A stretch of 64,000 bases of DNA from Holothuria scabra (Eukaryota > Echinodermata > Holothuroidea > Aspidochirotida > Holothuriidae): the NCBI GenBank assembly GCA_037179385.1, contig CM074193.1:1989931-2053930 (forward strand). The letters run 5' to 3'. A program made the position numbers and the translations under genes. Position 1 is the first letter of the stretch; the number at the start of each line of letters is the position of its first letter. Shown piece after piece: positions 1-10,318 of this stretch. The notes under the pieces were generated by a model that saw nothing but the letters and a program-made list of their open reading frames with translations, did not search any database and had not been told where the DNA came from.

Positions 1-65
1 ACAAAAGATGTATATGTTTCTATTAAGGAAGTATTCCAACTTATGATAAATAGTGATTTACTTAC

Positions 66-274
66 GTGCAAAGACTACCAACATGCAAATGATACCACCA
101 ACTATCATGAAGAATGCCGTAGTATTCTTTCTGCCATATTTGAAGAGGCATAGCATGGCAAGGGTATAAGATGGTATCTCAATAAAAGCTGACACGAAGA
201 AACTGACGTATACATTAATGCCGAGACTGGACGCACCAAGAGTAAGTCCAAAGTATGTCAGTCCATGGGCAAAC
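66..274 (-). CDS. SLC22A-like: SLC22-like transporter, exon 7 (helices 7-9 region)
   Basis: The acceptor TTTTCATAG lies just above 274 and the donor GTAAGT starts at 65. The exon is 209 bp, entering in phase 2 and leaving in phase 1. Its first base completes W353, and the reading continues F-A-H-G-L-T-Y-F-G-L-T-L-G-A-S-S-L-G, then the helix 8 segment with F-I-E-I-P-S-Y (residues 383-389), then K-Y-G-R-K at 398-402 and a hydrophobic helix to residue 422. This matches the family pattern of a W-F break, a glycine-rich helix 7, and E-I-P in helix 8 before a G-R-[RK] loop. It is the last exon in the window; the following intron and exons run off the left edge. Confidence 0.93.
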
Positions 275-379
275 CTATGAAAATAAAAATATTAGAGAAG
301 AAACATTTTAAAGGTTTCTCTGAGAGACATAGTCACAATCATCTTTATTCTGCGTGGGATTTAAATACGTGAAGAATGC

Positions 380-530
380 ATTAATGGCTGATTGACTGAA
401 AGAATGGATGAATAAATAAACGAACGAATGAATGGGGAATGAATGAATGAATGTCGGAAAAATGGATGAATACATGGGAACATAGGTTTGTGGATGGAAA
501 GACGGAAAAATAAATGAACAAAAGGACTCC
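380..530. repeat. degenerate (TGAA)n-type simple repeat
   Basis: A run of GAATGAAT/GGATGAAT/AAATAAAC words with many substitutions fills the stretch, in intron 6. Open frames here, such as a serine/histidine/phenylalanine-rich one on the minus strand, are products of the repeat and not genes. Confidence 0.8.
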
Positions 531-653
531 TTGACGAAAAAAGTGGACACAGGTAATGAACAGTGTTGCTCGCGTTACGGTTATATTTAAATTACTGTAG
601 TCCGAGGGACCATCCCGACCGGGCGGGGTCGTTACGCGCCCCGTGGGTCCACC

Positions 654-2748
654 CAGTGGCGTAGCTACTGGGGGGCAGGGGGACAAGTTGCCCCCCTGAA
701 AAATAATTTGGGGAAATTTGATAAATTTTCTTACTCTAACAAAAATTTCTCAAAATTTTTGTTAGAATAAAAAAATTTATGAGACATTTCTCACACATAA
801 TTCATATTTTCATGCAACAAATTAACCAAGATTTGACATTTCGTCAGTGTCCCATGAACCGGCCCTACTCCCGTTCCACAGAAATGTCCTCGCCGCGTAG
901 CAGATTGAATGGTCTCTTGCATACGCGCGGTTTTTATGATCAGTGCATTTCAGTGTACATAAAGCTGTTATTCAGGAATTAAACAACAGCTGATACAGTA
1001 CAACTAACACTGAAAGGCTGTAAACCTGAACTTATTCCCTTGCACACAGTCTCTGCGTTGTACACTTTGGGAATCCAGTAAAAGGATGTGAAAACTGACA
1101 AGTCACTAACATAGACACCCCCCGAGTTTATTATATTGTCCCGCAAGCTAGTAGTAGCTATACCGATTTTACTCTGTGTACATAACAATGGATGGGGCTG
1201 AAACAATCCATGGCCAACGATTAACTTTAAGTTAGTCTAGAAATTAGAATGAACGGGATCCATTGGCATACTTAGATTTTGTTACTTAGCCTAATCCTTG
1301 GAGGCTTACAGGCTAGTTCGGGAAAAAAGCTTTCTGCTCACTTGGGGTGTAACAATAAACGTGTCCATGAGTACCTTGTAGCCTTCTTCACTTAACAGAC
1401 TGCTGTTCTAACAGGATATCCTGTGTGATCGAGCCACTATTAGGCCTCCTTTTAGTGGAGTACGATGGGGGGACAATTGGGCCATGCCCCCTAACAGATG
1501 CCATTTTTTTCTTTGTTCTTAAAAATAAGTAGTTAAACTTTAGTAACACAGATTTTACTTCAAAAGATAGCATGCGTGGCACCAGGTTGCATATAAGGAC
1601 ACCCAATTTTTCAAAAATTTTCAAAGGAGAAGGATTGTCTCTGCAAGTACGTCCCTCAGTGATGGCAATATTTTAATTCCTACAAATAGGCAAATTCTGT
1701 CAAGTTCCAATTTTTACTTTAAAAGCTAGACTCTGTATCCCACTGGTGGAATCGATAAAAATGTTTAGATTCTCTTTACAAGCATGAATACGCTATTTTT
1801 GACCATCTGAGGGGTCTGATTTTTCGAAATTTTTTTACAGCTCCGCGCCAACCAATGGTGGCGTTTCGTTCAGTCGTTTTGGGCAAAATTACATTTTTGG
1901 GTCAGATTACCCCTTAACTCTCTGATCACTTTTCAGTTTGCGAACATATTTTGAAGGAAGGATTTTATTTGCAAACGACAAAAGAAGGTGGTGACTGGGT
2001 AGATTCTTCGTATAAGTCTGGAAAATGCTATTTCCGGCCATCTGAGGGGTCTGATTTTTCGAAATTTTCTCTACGCTCCGCGCCAACTAATGGTGGTGCT
2101 CCGCTCAGATAATCTTTATGACGAAATAACGTTTTGTGACCAAGAAATACCACAATGCTCTTTTATTTTGACTCCTAAAAGTGTGCAAATTTAATGACAA
2201 GTTTTACTTCGTAAGGTAGCATAAATGGCATAAGAATGCATGTAAAGACACAAAAGTTTCAGTTTTATCCTCATGAACCACAACGATTCAACTTTTTACA
2301 CTGTTCCTGTCAAAGTCGAAAATCTTGCACCATTTTGCATCTAAGCTTCTTGAAAAAGTCAAAAAAATTCTGGACAGCCCTCCTCTTGGACCATACTGCA
2401 TGCCCCCCCCCCTCCCCCAACCCTTTCAGAGAAATCCTGGGTAGGCCACTGCGTTAGTACATACAAATAAACCATTATTGTTGACCAAAATAATATACTA
2501 AGAGCTGCTATTTCCAATTGCTCTATGTTATACTTTAAGATTAAAAATGCAGGTAATACAGGGACCGCGGAGACGGGGGGGGGGGGGGCTAGATGGGCTT
2601 TAGCCCCCGCACTTACATATTGACATGCTAATGTTGTTTTACTTGTAAATTTGCATTTTTATATGAAATACATACACATTGACCGGGAAAAATTTTGGGG
2701 AAATTTCATACCTTTGCCCCCCTGGAAAAAATCCTAGCTACGCCACTG
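654..2748. mobile_element. 2.1-kb hAT-like non-autonomous DNA transposon with perfect 8-bp target duplication
   Basis: The terminal inverted repeats are CAGTGGCGTAGCTA at the left and its complement TAGCTACGCCACTG at the right. The element is bounded on both sides by the identical octamer GGTCCACC (646-653 and 2749-2756), the target-site length of hAT transposons. No transposase frame is visible inside. The interior carries two related direct copies of a ~65-bp unit (about 1803-1875 and 2036-2105) that share CCATCTGAGGGGTCTGA and CTCCGCGCCAAC, and a poly-G run near 2577. The perfect duplication implies a fairly recent insertion into intron 6. Confidence 0.88.
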
Positions 2749-2825
2749 GGTCCACCAAAATAAAATGTATCACAACTAAACCTTGAAAAAATAAAAAAGA
2801 TAAACATCAGGCCTTTATGCAGACA

Positions 2826-3022
2826 CAGCTGGGACCCATTCGTGTTTGTCAGGTGTTCCCACGTGGGGCTCAACTGGGCTAGCCTTTCCCAGCTGAAGCC
2901 CAGCTAGGCTTCAGTTATTGAAGCGGGGCCCAGCGGGGCTTCATCTGGGCATCAGCTGGGAAAGACTAGCCCAGTTGGGCCCCACGTGGGAACACCTGAC
3001 AAACACGAATGGGTCCCAGCTG
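2826..3022. repeat. near-perfect 197-bp palindrome (foldback) rich in CCCAGCTGGG
   Basis: The left arm begins CAGCTGGGACCCATTCGTG and the right arm ends with its exact complement. The arms of roughly 80-95 bases match almost throughout and meet near 2924 around a short loop containing TTCAGTTATTGAAG. Short CCCAGCTGGG words continue to about 3085. Transcribed, it would form a long hairpin. It lies 78 bp right of the hAT-like element. I see no protein or RNA family to attach it to. Confidence 0.9.
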
Positions 3023-3089
3023 GGGCCCAGCAAGTAGCCCAGCTGAAATCCAATTGGGGCCCAGCTGGGCATGTTGGCTGGGAAGGGGG

Positions 3090-4590
3090 GTGAATCTACT
3101 CTAATCTGAAAAACTGTGGAACTCCCTTGTGATAAATCGATCAATCAAGGCAATGCTTCACAGAAAATCTGAAAAAGCGCTTAATAAAAAGCTTATTTTG
3201 GTGACATGAAAATACTCTTTACGCGCTATATGAGCTCTGGATATTAGCCTTCGTTTGTTTTCGTTTGTAATTTCGTCAACACCCTTTTCAGATATGGTAT
3301 ATAGGTAGGGTAACACAAATTATGTTCTTGCAGGTTTGAAATTAGGTCAAACAAATGCAGAACAGTTCAAGTTAAACAACATGGGAAGAGTAAAATGATT
3401 TCACATTTTGTCCTTATTTACCCACCACCAGGATGTCGTCTTAAGCCGGCAATGAACTTGGTTTATGTCTGACGAGGGAAGACACTCATCAAACTTTTAT
3501 AGGGGACAGTACCTTGAAAAGGGAACAATTCTCTTACTTCGGAGTTGCAAAGAGTAACTTATCTAGGGAACTTTCAACTGACTTGAAAATGGAATGTAGA
3601 TTCTTCTATAAAAACCCAAATTGTTTGTTAGCCTTTTTATGTTAAAATCCAATTACCATCAGGATCTCGCGGTTCGCGATCGGCTTCGCTCTGCGCGCGA
3701 AATGTTTGGGCCTTGGTATTGTTCCCATTTGAATAATTCCTACACCAAGCTAGACCGCGTAAGCTCTTCGCTACGAAAAACCATCCGAGGGCGGCCGCCT
3801 AAGGGGGCTACAGCCACAGAGGCGCCGCACAGGCTAACGCAAGGCCTGCCTCTACCCCCGATATCTCTTTTTTCTACTTCAGTTCCACTTACAGCGTTAA
3901 TGGAGCATCATTGGTATCATACGATTTGTGTTCCCTTCACTTGCGTTAACTTCTCACGTCTCTTTATTGCAAGGGCAAAGAAATTCACATCAGAAATTTT
4001 CAAGGGCCTAGCTCTCATGTTCATGAAGTATGGCTTTGCCAACATACGGTACATTGCGGTTATTGCAACATCGTATCATATGTTGCAGTAATAATCTCCG
4101 ATGGTGCGACCTTGGCGATGATTAAGCCAAGTTGGAAATGGAGGTGTAAAGTTCAACTTAGGCAATCAAATTCACGCGGTTTCGGTTCACTGCAGTCTGT
4201 ACCAGTATTCCAGACTAAATCGACCCTGACTCACAAGCACTGCAGAAAAGTTCTGCCGGGCGTGTTCGGTCGAAGGAGAGGGGCTCATGGTAATTTGTGA
4301 AAAGTTCGGCCAAAAGTTTGCCATCCTGGCTTACACGAGAGTTAATAACACAGAATGGGGGGTCATATGGTTTATTTGTAGCCTTTGAGTTATCATCTCA
4401 AGAATCATAAACATGAGCTTTCTTTAAGGTTGCTGAAACTTTGTATAATACAGATTTGATTCTGTAAGCAACTTTTCCGATACATCCTTCTTTTCAATTG
4501 GAACTTCAACAATGGTCTAGCCCTGACCACTAATTGGGAAGCACCTATGGCTCCCTAGCGAGTTTGATTTGATTGGTTTGCTTAGTTGAT
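3090..4590. other. intron 6 stretch without recognisable features
   Basis: Nothing is recognised as a gene here. A slightly GC-rich patch at about 3655-3865 (for example TCGCGGTTCGCGATCGGC) keeps a 156-codon frame open on the plus strand, but the translation has no domain and no compositional sign of selection. Confidence 0.5.
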
Positions 4591-4599
4591 ATTTTACGC

Positions 4600-5075
4600 C
4601 CGAACTTAAATTATGCGTAAGTGCAAATGTTTTTTAACACCAGGTAGTGTTAATATGGCACGCACTTTGCACCAATTTATGTCGGTATGCCCAAATGATT
4701 TGATGGTGTCCACTTGTAAGGCCGTAAAAGTTATATCGTTGTGTTGTCTCGCATTTCGAGTGATAATCTACGTCGTGGTGTCCATATTTATTTCATCTCA
4801 TTTAGTATTTGGCCATAAATACTAGGCCTAATCGAATACAGAGTGACCAAACTATTTGGCAGTGTCAACGTGAATATAGGGTAAAATATTTGGCCCTAAA
4901 CGCGATTTCGAGTGCTCAAATATTTGGCCGTGTTAATCACAATACAGACTGCCAAAATATTTGATCTGGCTGCCTACTGTTACTTTATGTTTGGCCCCGT
5001 ATCAACGCGAATATAGAGTGCCAGAATATATTGTCGTGTGAACGCGAATATGGTGTCAATGCGAATACAGTGGTA
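4600..5075 (+). repeat. left arm of a foldback-like inverted repeat with 40-bp sub-repeats
   Basis: From ATGGCACGCACTTTG near 4655, the sequence through GTGTCCACTTGTAAGG and GAGACAACACAA-like words (complemented) is repeated in inverted orientation at 7560-7995. The inner part (4830-5075) is a degenerate tandem array of about 40 bp per unit, marked by CCAAAATATTTGGCC and CGCGAATATAGAGTG. The unique end faces outward on both arms. This layout resembles foldback or other long-TIR elements. Confidence 0.65.
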
Positions 5076-5098
5076 AAAAATGTATGGACTGAAAAAGT

Positions 5099-6326
5099 AT
5101 TTAGTCCCCGAACGTGTTTTCCGTTCGACCAATCATCGACGCAGACGATATCCCGGTAAATTTGGCCACACAATGACACATATTGTGTGTTTGTTATCTG
5201 CTCAGAAGAGGCATGTAATTGACTCTCTCATCTGCTTGAAAATTCAGCAGCGAAGAGGTAATGTTAAGTCTGCATATTGTGGATGTTATGTGAACTAAAG
5301 TTAGTATAATTGTCGGGTGCAGATGCAATTTTATGAAGGGGGGGGGGTACAAATATAGGGATGAAGACATACACATGCTCATGAAACTGTACACTTTTAG
5401 CCCTAACACCACGCCGAGGAGGGTGGATTATTGAATATTAAGATGCAGCTGTTGTTCTCCAGCTAAAAAATTGCCAAAAAACTATGAGTTTACAATTGCT
5501 ATGCACAATTATTTGTCAACCACATCAAGCCTTTCCTTTGGATATTGGACCGTGCCCTTTTTACCCCATTCCTAACAGCTGTGCATCACGCTCTTGGCTC
5601 ATTTACAGTACCCCACAGACACTAACTAAGTTGGGGATTGAATTCAACCATAGCCGTTGCGGACGGGGGCTTGCATCCTCCCCCCCCCCCCCACCCACTG
5701 AGAAAAACTTGCCGACTCGTGCAGACTTTGGTGCATTAGTCGGGCAGATATCATAGCTGTATGAGACGGGAAGGGCCGCGAGGCAAACTGCCCCCCAAAT
5801 TTTCGCAAAATCTAAAATTCAGACAGGAATTTGGAAAAAAAATTGGACCGCCAGAAATGCCATGATGCTTCAGGAAATTCCCAAGAGTGCCCCAATCTTT
5901 AAAATGAATCATACCCAAAAGGGGGAAAACGTCATAGTCGTAAAATTTTTATTGTGTTAGTTATACTTCGTTAGATGTGATAAAACGAAACACCAACATG
6001 AATGTGCCTAATTAGTGTCAGTTAACTCGATTAAAAGTTCAAAGTTTAAATTTATTTTCAGGTAGGCCTACTGTCTAGTGCAATTTTTGTCTCCCCTTAG
6101 TCGCCTCTTACGACAGGTGGGAAATACCGTGGGCATATTCTACAATCCCAACCCACACTGAGGAAATTTTTATGGAAAATCAACAATATCCCCAAAATTC
6201 CCTACACATTTGGGCAGCGCAAAAAGCTATTATTGCTGTCTTTGTGTCTATCCTAAATCCCAAACCTCACGGGTGTAGGAAAAGTCCATTTTGGACTGTG
6301 GATCTACACCCTTGCTAGCCGAACCC
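5099..6326. other. intron 6 stretch, homopolymer runs only
   Basis: The interior of the inverted-arm pair has no convincing coding frame. There is a G run at about 5339 and a C run at about 5681-5694. From 5780 to 6200 it is AT-rich with AAATTT words. Confidence 0.5.
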
Positions 6327-6630
6327 TTAAAGTGCCAAACCTCTCACCCCATACTACAATTTTGGTATGGGGGTACCGAAATTCTCGATTGGTTCAGCTC
6401 TTTGATTGACAGCTTATTCAAACAATACAGAGTACCAAAGCTTATATTACACAGCATGAATAGTACTGACAGTGTTTTGATTATATAAATTAAGTTTTTT
6501 GTACTCACCTTGAAGCCATAAACTGAGATTGTATATGGATGAGGATGATTTTCAGACAATTGTGGGAGGGACTTCGGTAAGAAGGATAGGAGAATTGTGA
6601 CTGTTTGGGGTGAGAGAACTGGGCCTTTAA
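6327..6630 (+). mobile_element. TTAA-flanked MITE, family A (forward copy)
   Basis: The element is 304 bp, starting TTAAAGTGCCAAACCTCTCACC and ending GGGTGAGAGAACTGGGCCTTTAA. The two ends are imperfect inverted copies of TTAAAGGGCCAAACCTCTCA. The interior carries the family words CAGCTCTTTGATTGACAGCT and GTGTTTTGATTATATAA. Flanking TTAA is the target site of piggyBac and Kolobok transposons. Family members elsewhere in this window are at 15587, 37741, 38990, 40930, 55805, 59868 and 60835. Confidence 0.85.
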
Positions 6631-6889
6631 TTTTATTCCAAAATAGAGTCGGTCCAGCCAGGAAGTTGAGTAGGCTTTAGGCTATTTTGTAGATCAGTAC
6701 TGTACAATGTTTCGCAAGTCGGCATGGAATCCAGGCCACAGACCACGTTTTCCCCTTTCAAAGAGCTTAAATGATCATGAACAAAGCCGTATTTAGGACA
6801 AGCTTTCTCGCATACATCTTTTAATCATACACATGCTAAATTGATTAGCCTAGTGGTGTTTTGACCTAAAATTTCCCGCTAAGTCTCCA

Positions 6890-7085
6890 TGTGACACTAA
6901 GATCATGCCTAAAGTTAGGAATGATTTCAAGATGAAGATAGGGATGAATTCTTCCTAACTTGTTTTATGAAACAGAAAGTTAGGAATGTACCCAAAGTTA
7001 GGAACAATTCTCGGCTTACTGAAGGAATGATTATCGTTCCTAAGTACAAGATAGGATTATCCCTGAGCTTTATGAAATAGAGCCC
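6890..7085. repeat. TTAGGAAT-rich repeat ending in TTTATGAAATAGAGCCC
   Basis: Several copies of AAAGTTAGGAA in both orientations (TTCCTAACTT) lie between TTTCCCGCTAAG and GAGCTTTATGAAATAGAG. The terminal 'tttatgaaatagagccc' word resembles ends of short inverted-repeat elements seen in many marine invertebrates, from memory. Boundaries are approximate. Confidence 0.4.
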
Positions 7086-7117
7086 AGTTGCCACTGCTGA
7101 GTACGGTGTCTGTCAGC

Positions 7118-7302
7118 CAGTGGGGGCACCAGGATAAAAAAAAAGTGGGGGGAGGGGCAAATGGAGGGCAAAAGAAAATGCTGTGGGGGAGGGGGCAAAA
7201 AAGCGAGAAATCTTGGTAGGCCACTATTATTCCGGAGCTGACTGGGGGAGGTTCTGACTGGGGAATGCCCCCACCCCTCCCCCCCCCTTGGTGACGCCAC
7301 TG
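7118..7302. mobile_element. 185-bp hAT-like MITE
   Basis: The ends are CAGTGGGGGCACCAGG and CCTTGGTGACGCCACTG, inverted matches of CAGTGGCGTCACCAAGG. The flanking octamers are CTGTCAGC (7110-7117) and CTGTCAAC (7303-7310), 7 of 8 identical. The interior is G-rich at the left and C-rich at the right, so a transcript would fold. The termini resemble those of the 654-2748 element but the interior differs. Confidence 0.75.
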
Positions 7303-7465
7303 CTGTCAACTCTATTTCAATCATGATTACGGGCGATAGGTTACGATATGATCTCCCTGTGCTAGCTTTGTACATGTAATTAGTTAGCCAGCCTAACCTA
7401 GGACTCAGTCATGTATTTATACCAACTCAGGCCAGCATAACCTTCGGTCCGTATTCCTTTTAATT

Positions 7466-7544
7466 TTACAGGGCATTACATGGCATCTAATGGGACCTGT
7501 ACAGCCCTCCTTTGCCCTTTAACCTGTTATGATATGTTATGTTA
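7466..7544 (+). mobile_element. 3'-end fragment of the CR1/L2-like LINE
   Basis: ACAGGGCATTACATGGCATC, then GCCCTCCTTTGCCC, then ACCTGTTATGATATGTTATG match the 3' untranslated end and TTATG tail of the copies at 30265 and 34157. No coding part is present, so this is an extreme 5'-truncated insertion. Confidence 0.8.
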
Positions 7545-7559
7545 ACTACATATTATTCG

Positions 7560-7995
7560 AGCCACTATACATTTTACCGCCGTATTCACACTAACACGGC
7601 CAAATATTGTGTAACGCCATATAATGTATTGACGCTGTCCAATATAAAGCCATACCAAATATTTTGACAGTCTATATTCAAGTTGACTCTGCCAAATATT
7701 TTGGCAGTCTATATTCAAGTTGACACGGCCAAATATTTGGTCACTCTATATTCGCTCATGTGTGGCCAAATATTAAATGAGATCAAATAAATATTGACAC
7801 CACGACGTAGATTATTACTCGAAATGCGAGACAACACAACTATATAACGTTTATGGCCTTACAAGTGGACACCATCAAATCATTTGGGCACACCGACATA
7901 AATTGGTGTAAAGTGCGTGCCATATGTTAAAGCATGCGATTAACACATTCATGTGTTCACACCAATAAGACATAAAAAAGTTAATTGCCTCACTT
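7560..7995 (-). repeat. right arm of the foldback-like inverted repeat
   Basis: This is the inverted counterpart of 4600-5075. The AAATATTTGG sub-repeats (7600-7790) face inward, and the unique part ending GTGCGTGCCATATG faces outward at about 7925. Similarity continues weakly to about 7995. The arms are separated by ~2.5 kb that now includes the MITEs at 6327 and 7118 and the LINE scrap at 7466. Confidence 0.65.
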
Positions 7996-8077
7996 ATAAC
8001 GCGTAAAATTGGCCTGTATACTAACTGAACAAATATTAGTCATTAACACGTTCGAGTGTTGGGTGTTACGTGTTATG

Positions 8078-8262
8078 TTTTTTTTTTTTTTTTTTCTCCA
8101 GTGTAACACTCTGGTTTAATGTAGCGAAGCCCCACAATCCCATTTTCCATTTGTGGGCTACATAATTGTTCTCCCAATTCAATTGCTTATGAGGAGCATC
8201 ACTCAAAACCGCAGTAGCCTATGTGCCACCGGTCTGGGGATCGAACGGAGGCCCCGCAGGAT
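8078..8262 (-). mobile_element. SINE-like element with B-box-like motif and poly(A) tail
   Basis: Read on the minus strand, CCGTTCGATCCCC resembles a polymerase III B box (GGTTCGANNCC). About 170 bases later the sequence ends in an 18-base A run (T run 8078-8095 on the plus strand). A poor A-box candidate (TTAGCCTTTAATCC) lies upstream. A 5'-truncated tRNA-derived SINE is the best reading. It lies within intron 6, in the same sense as the host gene. Confidence 0.5.
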
Positions 8263-8363
8263 TAAAGGCTAATTTGAATTGATATACTTGTCTAATACAC
8301 ATAATCATTTTTTGAACACATTAAAAATAAGGATAAATCTTAAGCAACCGCTATTATACTTAC

Positions 8364-8446
8364 CAAGCAAACGACATGTTCATGGTTCGAAGCAGCATAG
8401 TACGGTTGGTAAAGATGTCAACAAATCGGATTTCTTCATTCAGTTT
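8364..8446 (-). CDS. SLC22A-like: SLC22-like transporter, exon 6 (cytoplasmic loop into helix 7)
   Basis: This 83-bp exon reads K-L-N-E-E-I-R-F-V-D-I-F-T-N-R-T-M-L-L-R-T-M-N-M-S-F-A-(W). The F-V-D-I-F-T-N-R-T-M-L-L-R-T core is the family's D-L-F-r-t-p-x-m-R-x-r-T segment between helices 6 and 7. The donor is strong: the last codon TG is split before GTAAGTA, starting at 8363, and the next exon supplies the G. The acceptor is less certain. TTCAAAG just above 8446 gives phase 0, which fits the previous exon, but its polypyrimidine tract is weak, so the start could shift by a few codons. Confidence 0.85.
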
Positions 8447-9014
8447 CTTTGAATTCAATGAAATATGTAACGTTAATAGCAAACATGTCAGTGGACATTT
8501 TGTACATCGCCACAGCGCATTAATTAAGCACTTTAAAAACTCCCACCACTTAAAAGGCGCTTTGTCTCAGTACCACGTTAGCTCACATAACCCTCATACA
8601 CGTATCTTATTTTTTGTGTTGTGTTTAGAACAAAGCCACACCTGAAAGACTCCTAATACACAGTTTTTACCACAAACTTCGCCTTTGGAATGGGGTTGTA
8701 GAATATAACCACTGTTTTCCCCGGCTGTCGCAAGGGACGACTAAAAGGAAGGATTGAACACTGTTTTTCATGAATATGAAGAGAACTTGAATCGTATATA
8801 CCTTTATTATCTACTTGACTCTATACGATGAAATTTTTGTGTCGTGGTAGTTTACCTCACGTCTGTTACAGGGCATGAAAATCAATTCAAACATTCCAAC
8901 TCCCATCTTTGCGGTACATTACAGAGCTGAGATACAAAATGCTTAGGTTAAATCACTCAATGCAAAATGGTGTATTGCGCAACAATTTGTGATGCCATTG
9001 TTCTACTACTCAAA

Positions 9015-9605
9015 TTATCAGTTCGAGAGATAACCGCTTTCGGGGTAAAACTCGTTTTCCTTATATCGGGGGAAAATTTTACTGTCTCAACGGTAAGAAT
9101 ATTTATAACCAATAAGTGTCTACCTCTTCACTGACATCGACTTGTTTAACAAATGTGTATGTATTTATACGAGATACCAACTTGAGGCACAAAGGGCGAA
9201 ACTGCAAAGGACCCTCATAAACGCATTTACAAGCACAAATGCTGGCTCAGTCCACTTGTACAACTTCATTCGGAAAATACTGCGCAAAACTTGCGGCTGT
9301 GCCGAGTCTTTAAACGAAGCGTAGGACAACGAACGCAGCAAAATTACTCGATATTCAAAATCGGTGCGGTTAACAACTAACGATTACAAAGTTTATTTAT
9401 TCCCCTATCAACAGAGGTTTTAGATACGCTCAAATTTCTCTTTACTAAAATGCAAGGTTGTTTTCAACGTTATCTCGGTTGAATTGACGAGGTAGGATCG
9501 CAATGCAACATGGGAGATATTTGAAAATGGCGCCACCATGACAAATATTCTCCCGATTGGGTGAAAACTGATTTCCCCGAAAGCGGATATCCCCCGAACT
9601 GATAA
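9015..9605. mobile_element. 591-bp inverted-repeat element in intron 5
   Basis: TTATCAGTTCG near 9015, with CCGCTTTCGGGG following, recurs inverted at 9605 (CCCCGAAAGCGG then CGAACTGATAA). The matching ends are about 50 bases each with a few differences. No target duplication is evident and no coding frame lies inside. The superfamily is unknown. Confidence 0.6.
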
Positions 9606-10170
9606 CGGTCTTTGAACTTCTTTTCCTTTTTTTGAAAAAAAAAAACTGCACCCTTTGATCGATGTGTGACATCTCTTTTATTGTTATGGGATGATGAGAT
9701 TAAACAAACCCCATCTGGACAATATACTATGGAAGAGAACATGAGGTGTCCAAGGTCATAAGGAAAACAAAACAGGTAGCCTGTGAGTTGTACAACAAGA
9801 ATGAAATGCAAGTTTTTTGTTTGAATGAATAAATGTCAACATTTAAGATGTAAGCAATGGAACACGCTATAAAAATGGAATTTGAATAGATTCGGACAAG
9901 ATCCATTTTGCAGCCTCTAAAACATATATTTTTAATGTTCTACACTTACAGTACACTTTCAAAATTACGTAACAAACTAGCTTACTAACTGACCTTCGAA
10001 AGGTGATTCATATCCTTTTACGCGCCCTTTGAAAACGCTTTGTCGTGTATAGTTCTATCAAACACATCGTAACAAACCATGCTGCGAAACATTGCCTAAC
10101 CCCCCCCCCCCCCTCCCTTTTTACCAAAAACATACCACAACCTTTTAAAAAAGAAAAATAACTACTCAAC

Positions 10171-10318
10171 AATTTTATTTCTGTATTCATCTTGTAATTC
10201 CTCCTCAAAATTAGGTGGCAGTTGAGTTCCGTTTCCTTTAGCAATTTTCCTAATTATTTTGGCTGCTTCCGGTATTCTATTTTCTGCCACAAGCCATCGT
10301 GGAGATTCTGGAACGCAA
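10171..10318 (-). CDS. SLC22A-like: SLC22-like transporter, exon 5 (helix 6 end, ESPRW loop)
   Basis: The acceptor CCTCAACAG lies just above 10318. One base completes F276, then C-V-P-E-S-P-R-W-L-V-A-E-N-R-I-P-E-A-A-K follows. P-E-S-P-R-W is the hallmark at the start of the large cytoplasmic loop after helix 6, and the basic/acidic stretch after it (residues 286-325) is the usual variable loop. The 3' end is the weakest junction in the gene. I place it at ATT|GTTGAG because that gives phase 0 into exon 6 and precedes an in-frame TAG, but this is a poor donor. A nearby GTAGTT would break the phase. Confidence 0.85.

Noticed and set aside
2941..3144. 67-codon minus-strand frame over the palindrome
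   Set aside because: The frame follows the repeated CCCAGCTGGG words and has no independent support.
3621..4091. 156-codon plus-strand frame
   Set aside because: No motif, mixed composition and no splice or promoter context. It is antisense in intron 6 and looks like chance openness in a GC-richer patch.
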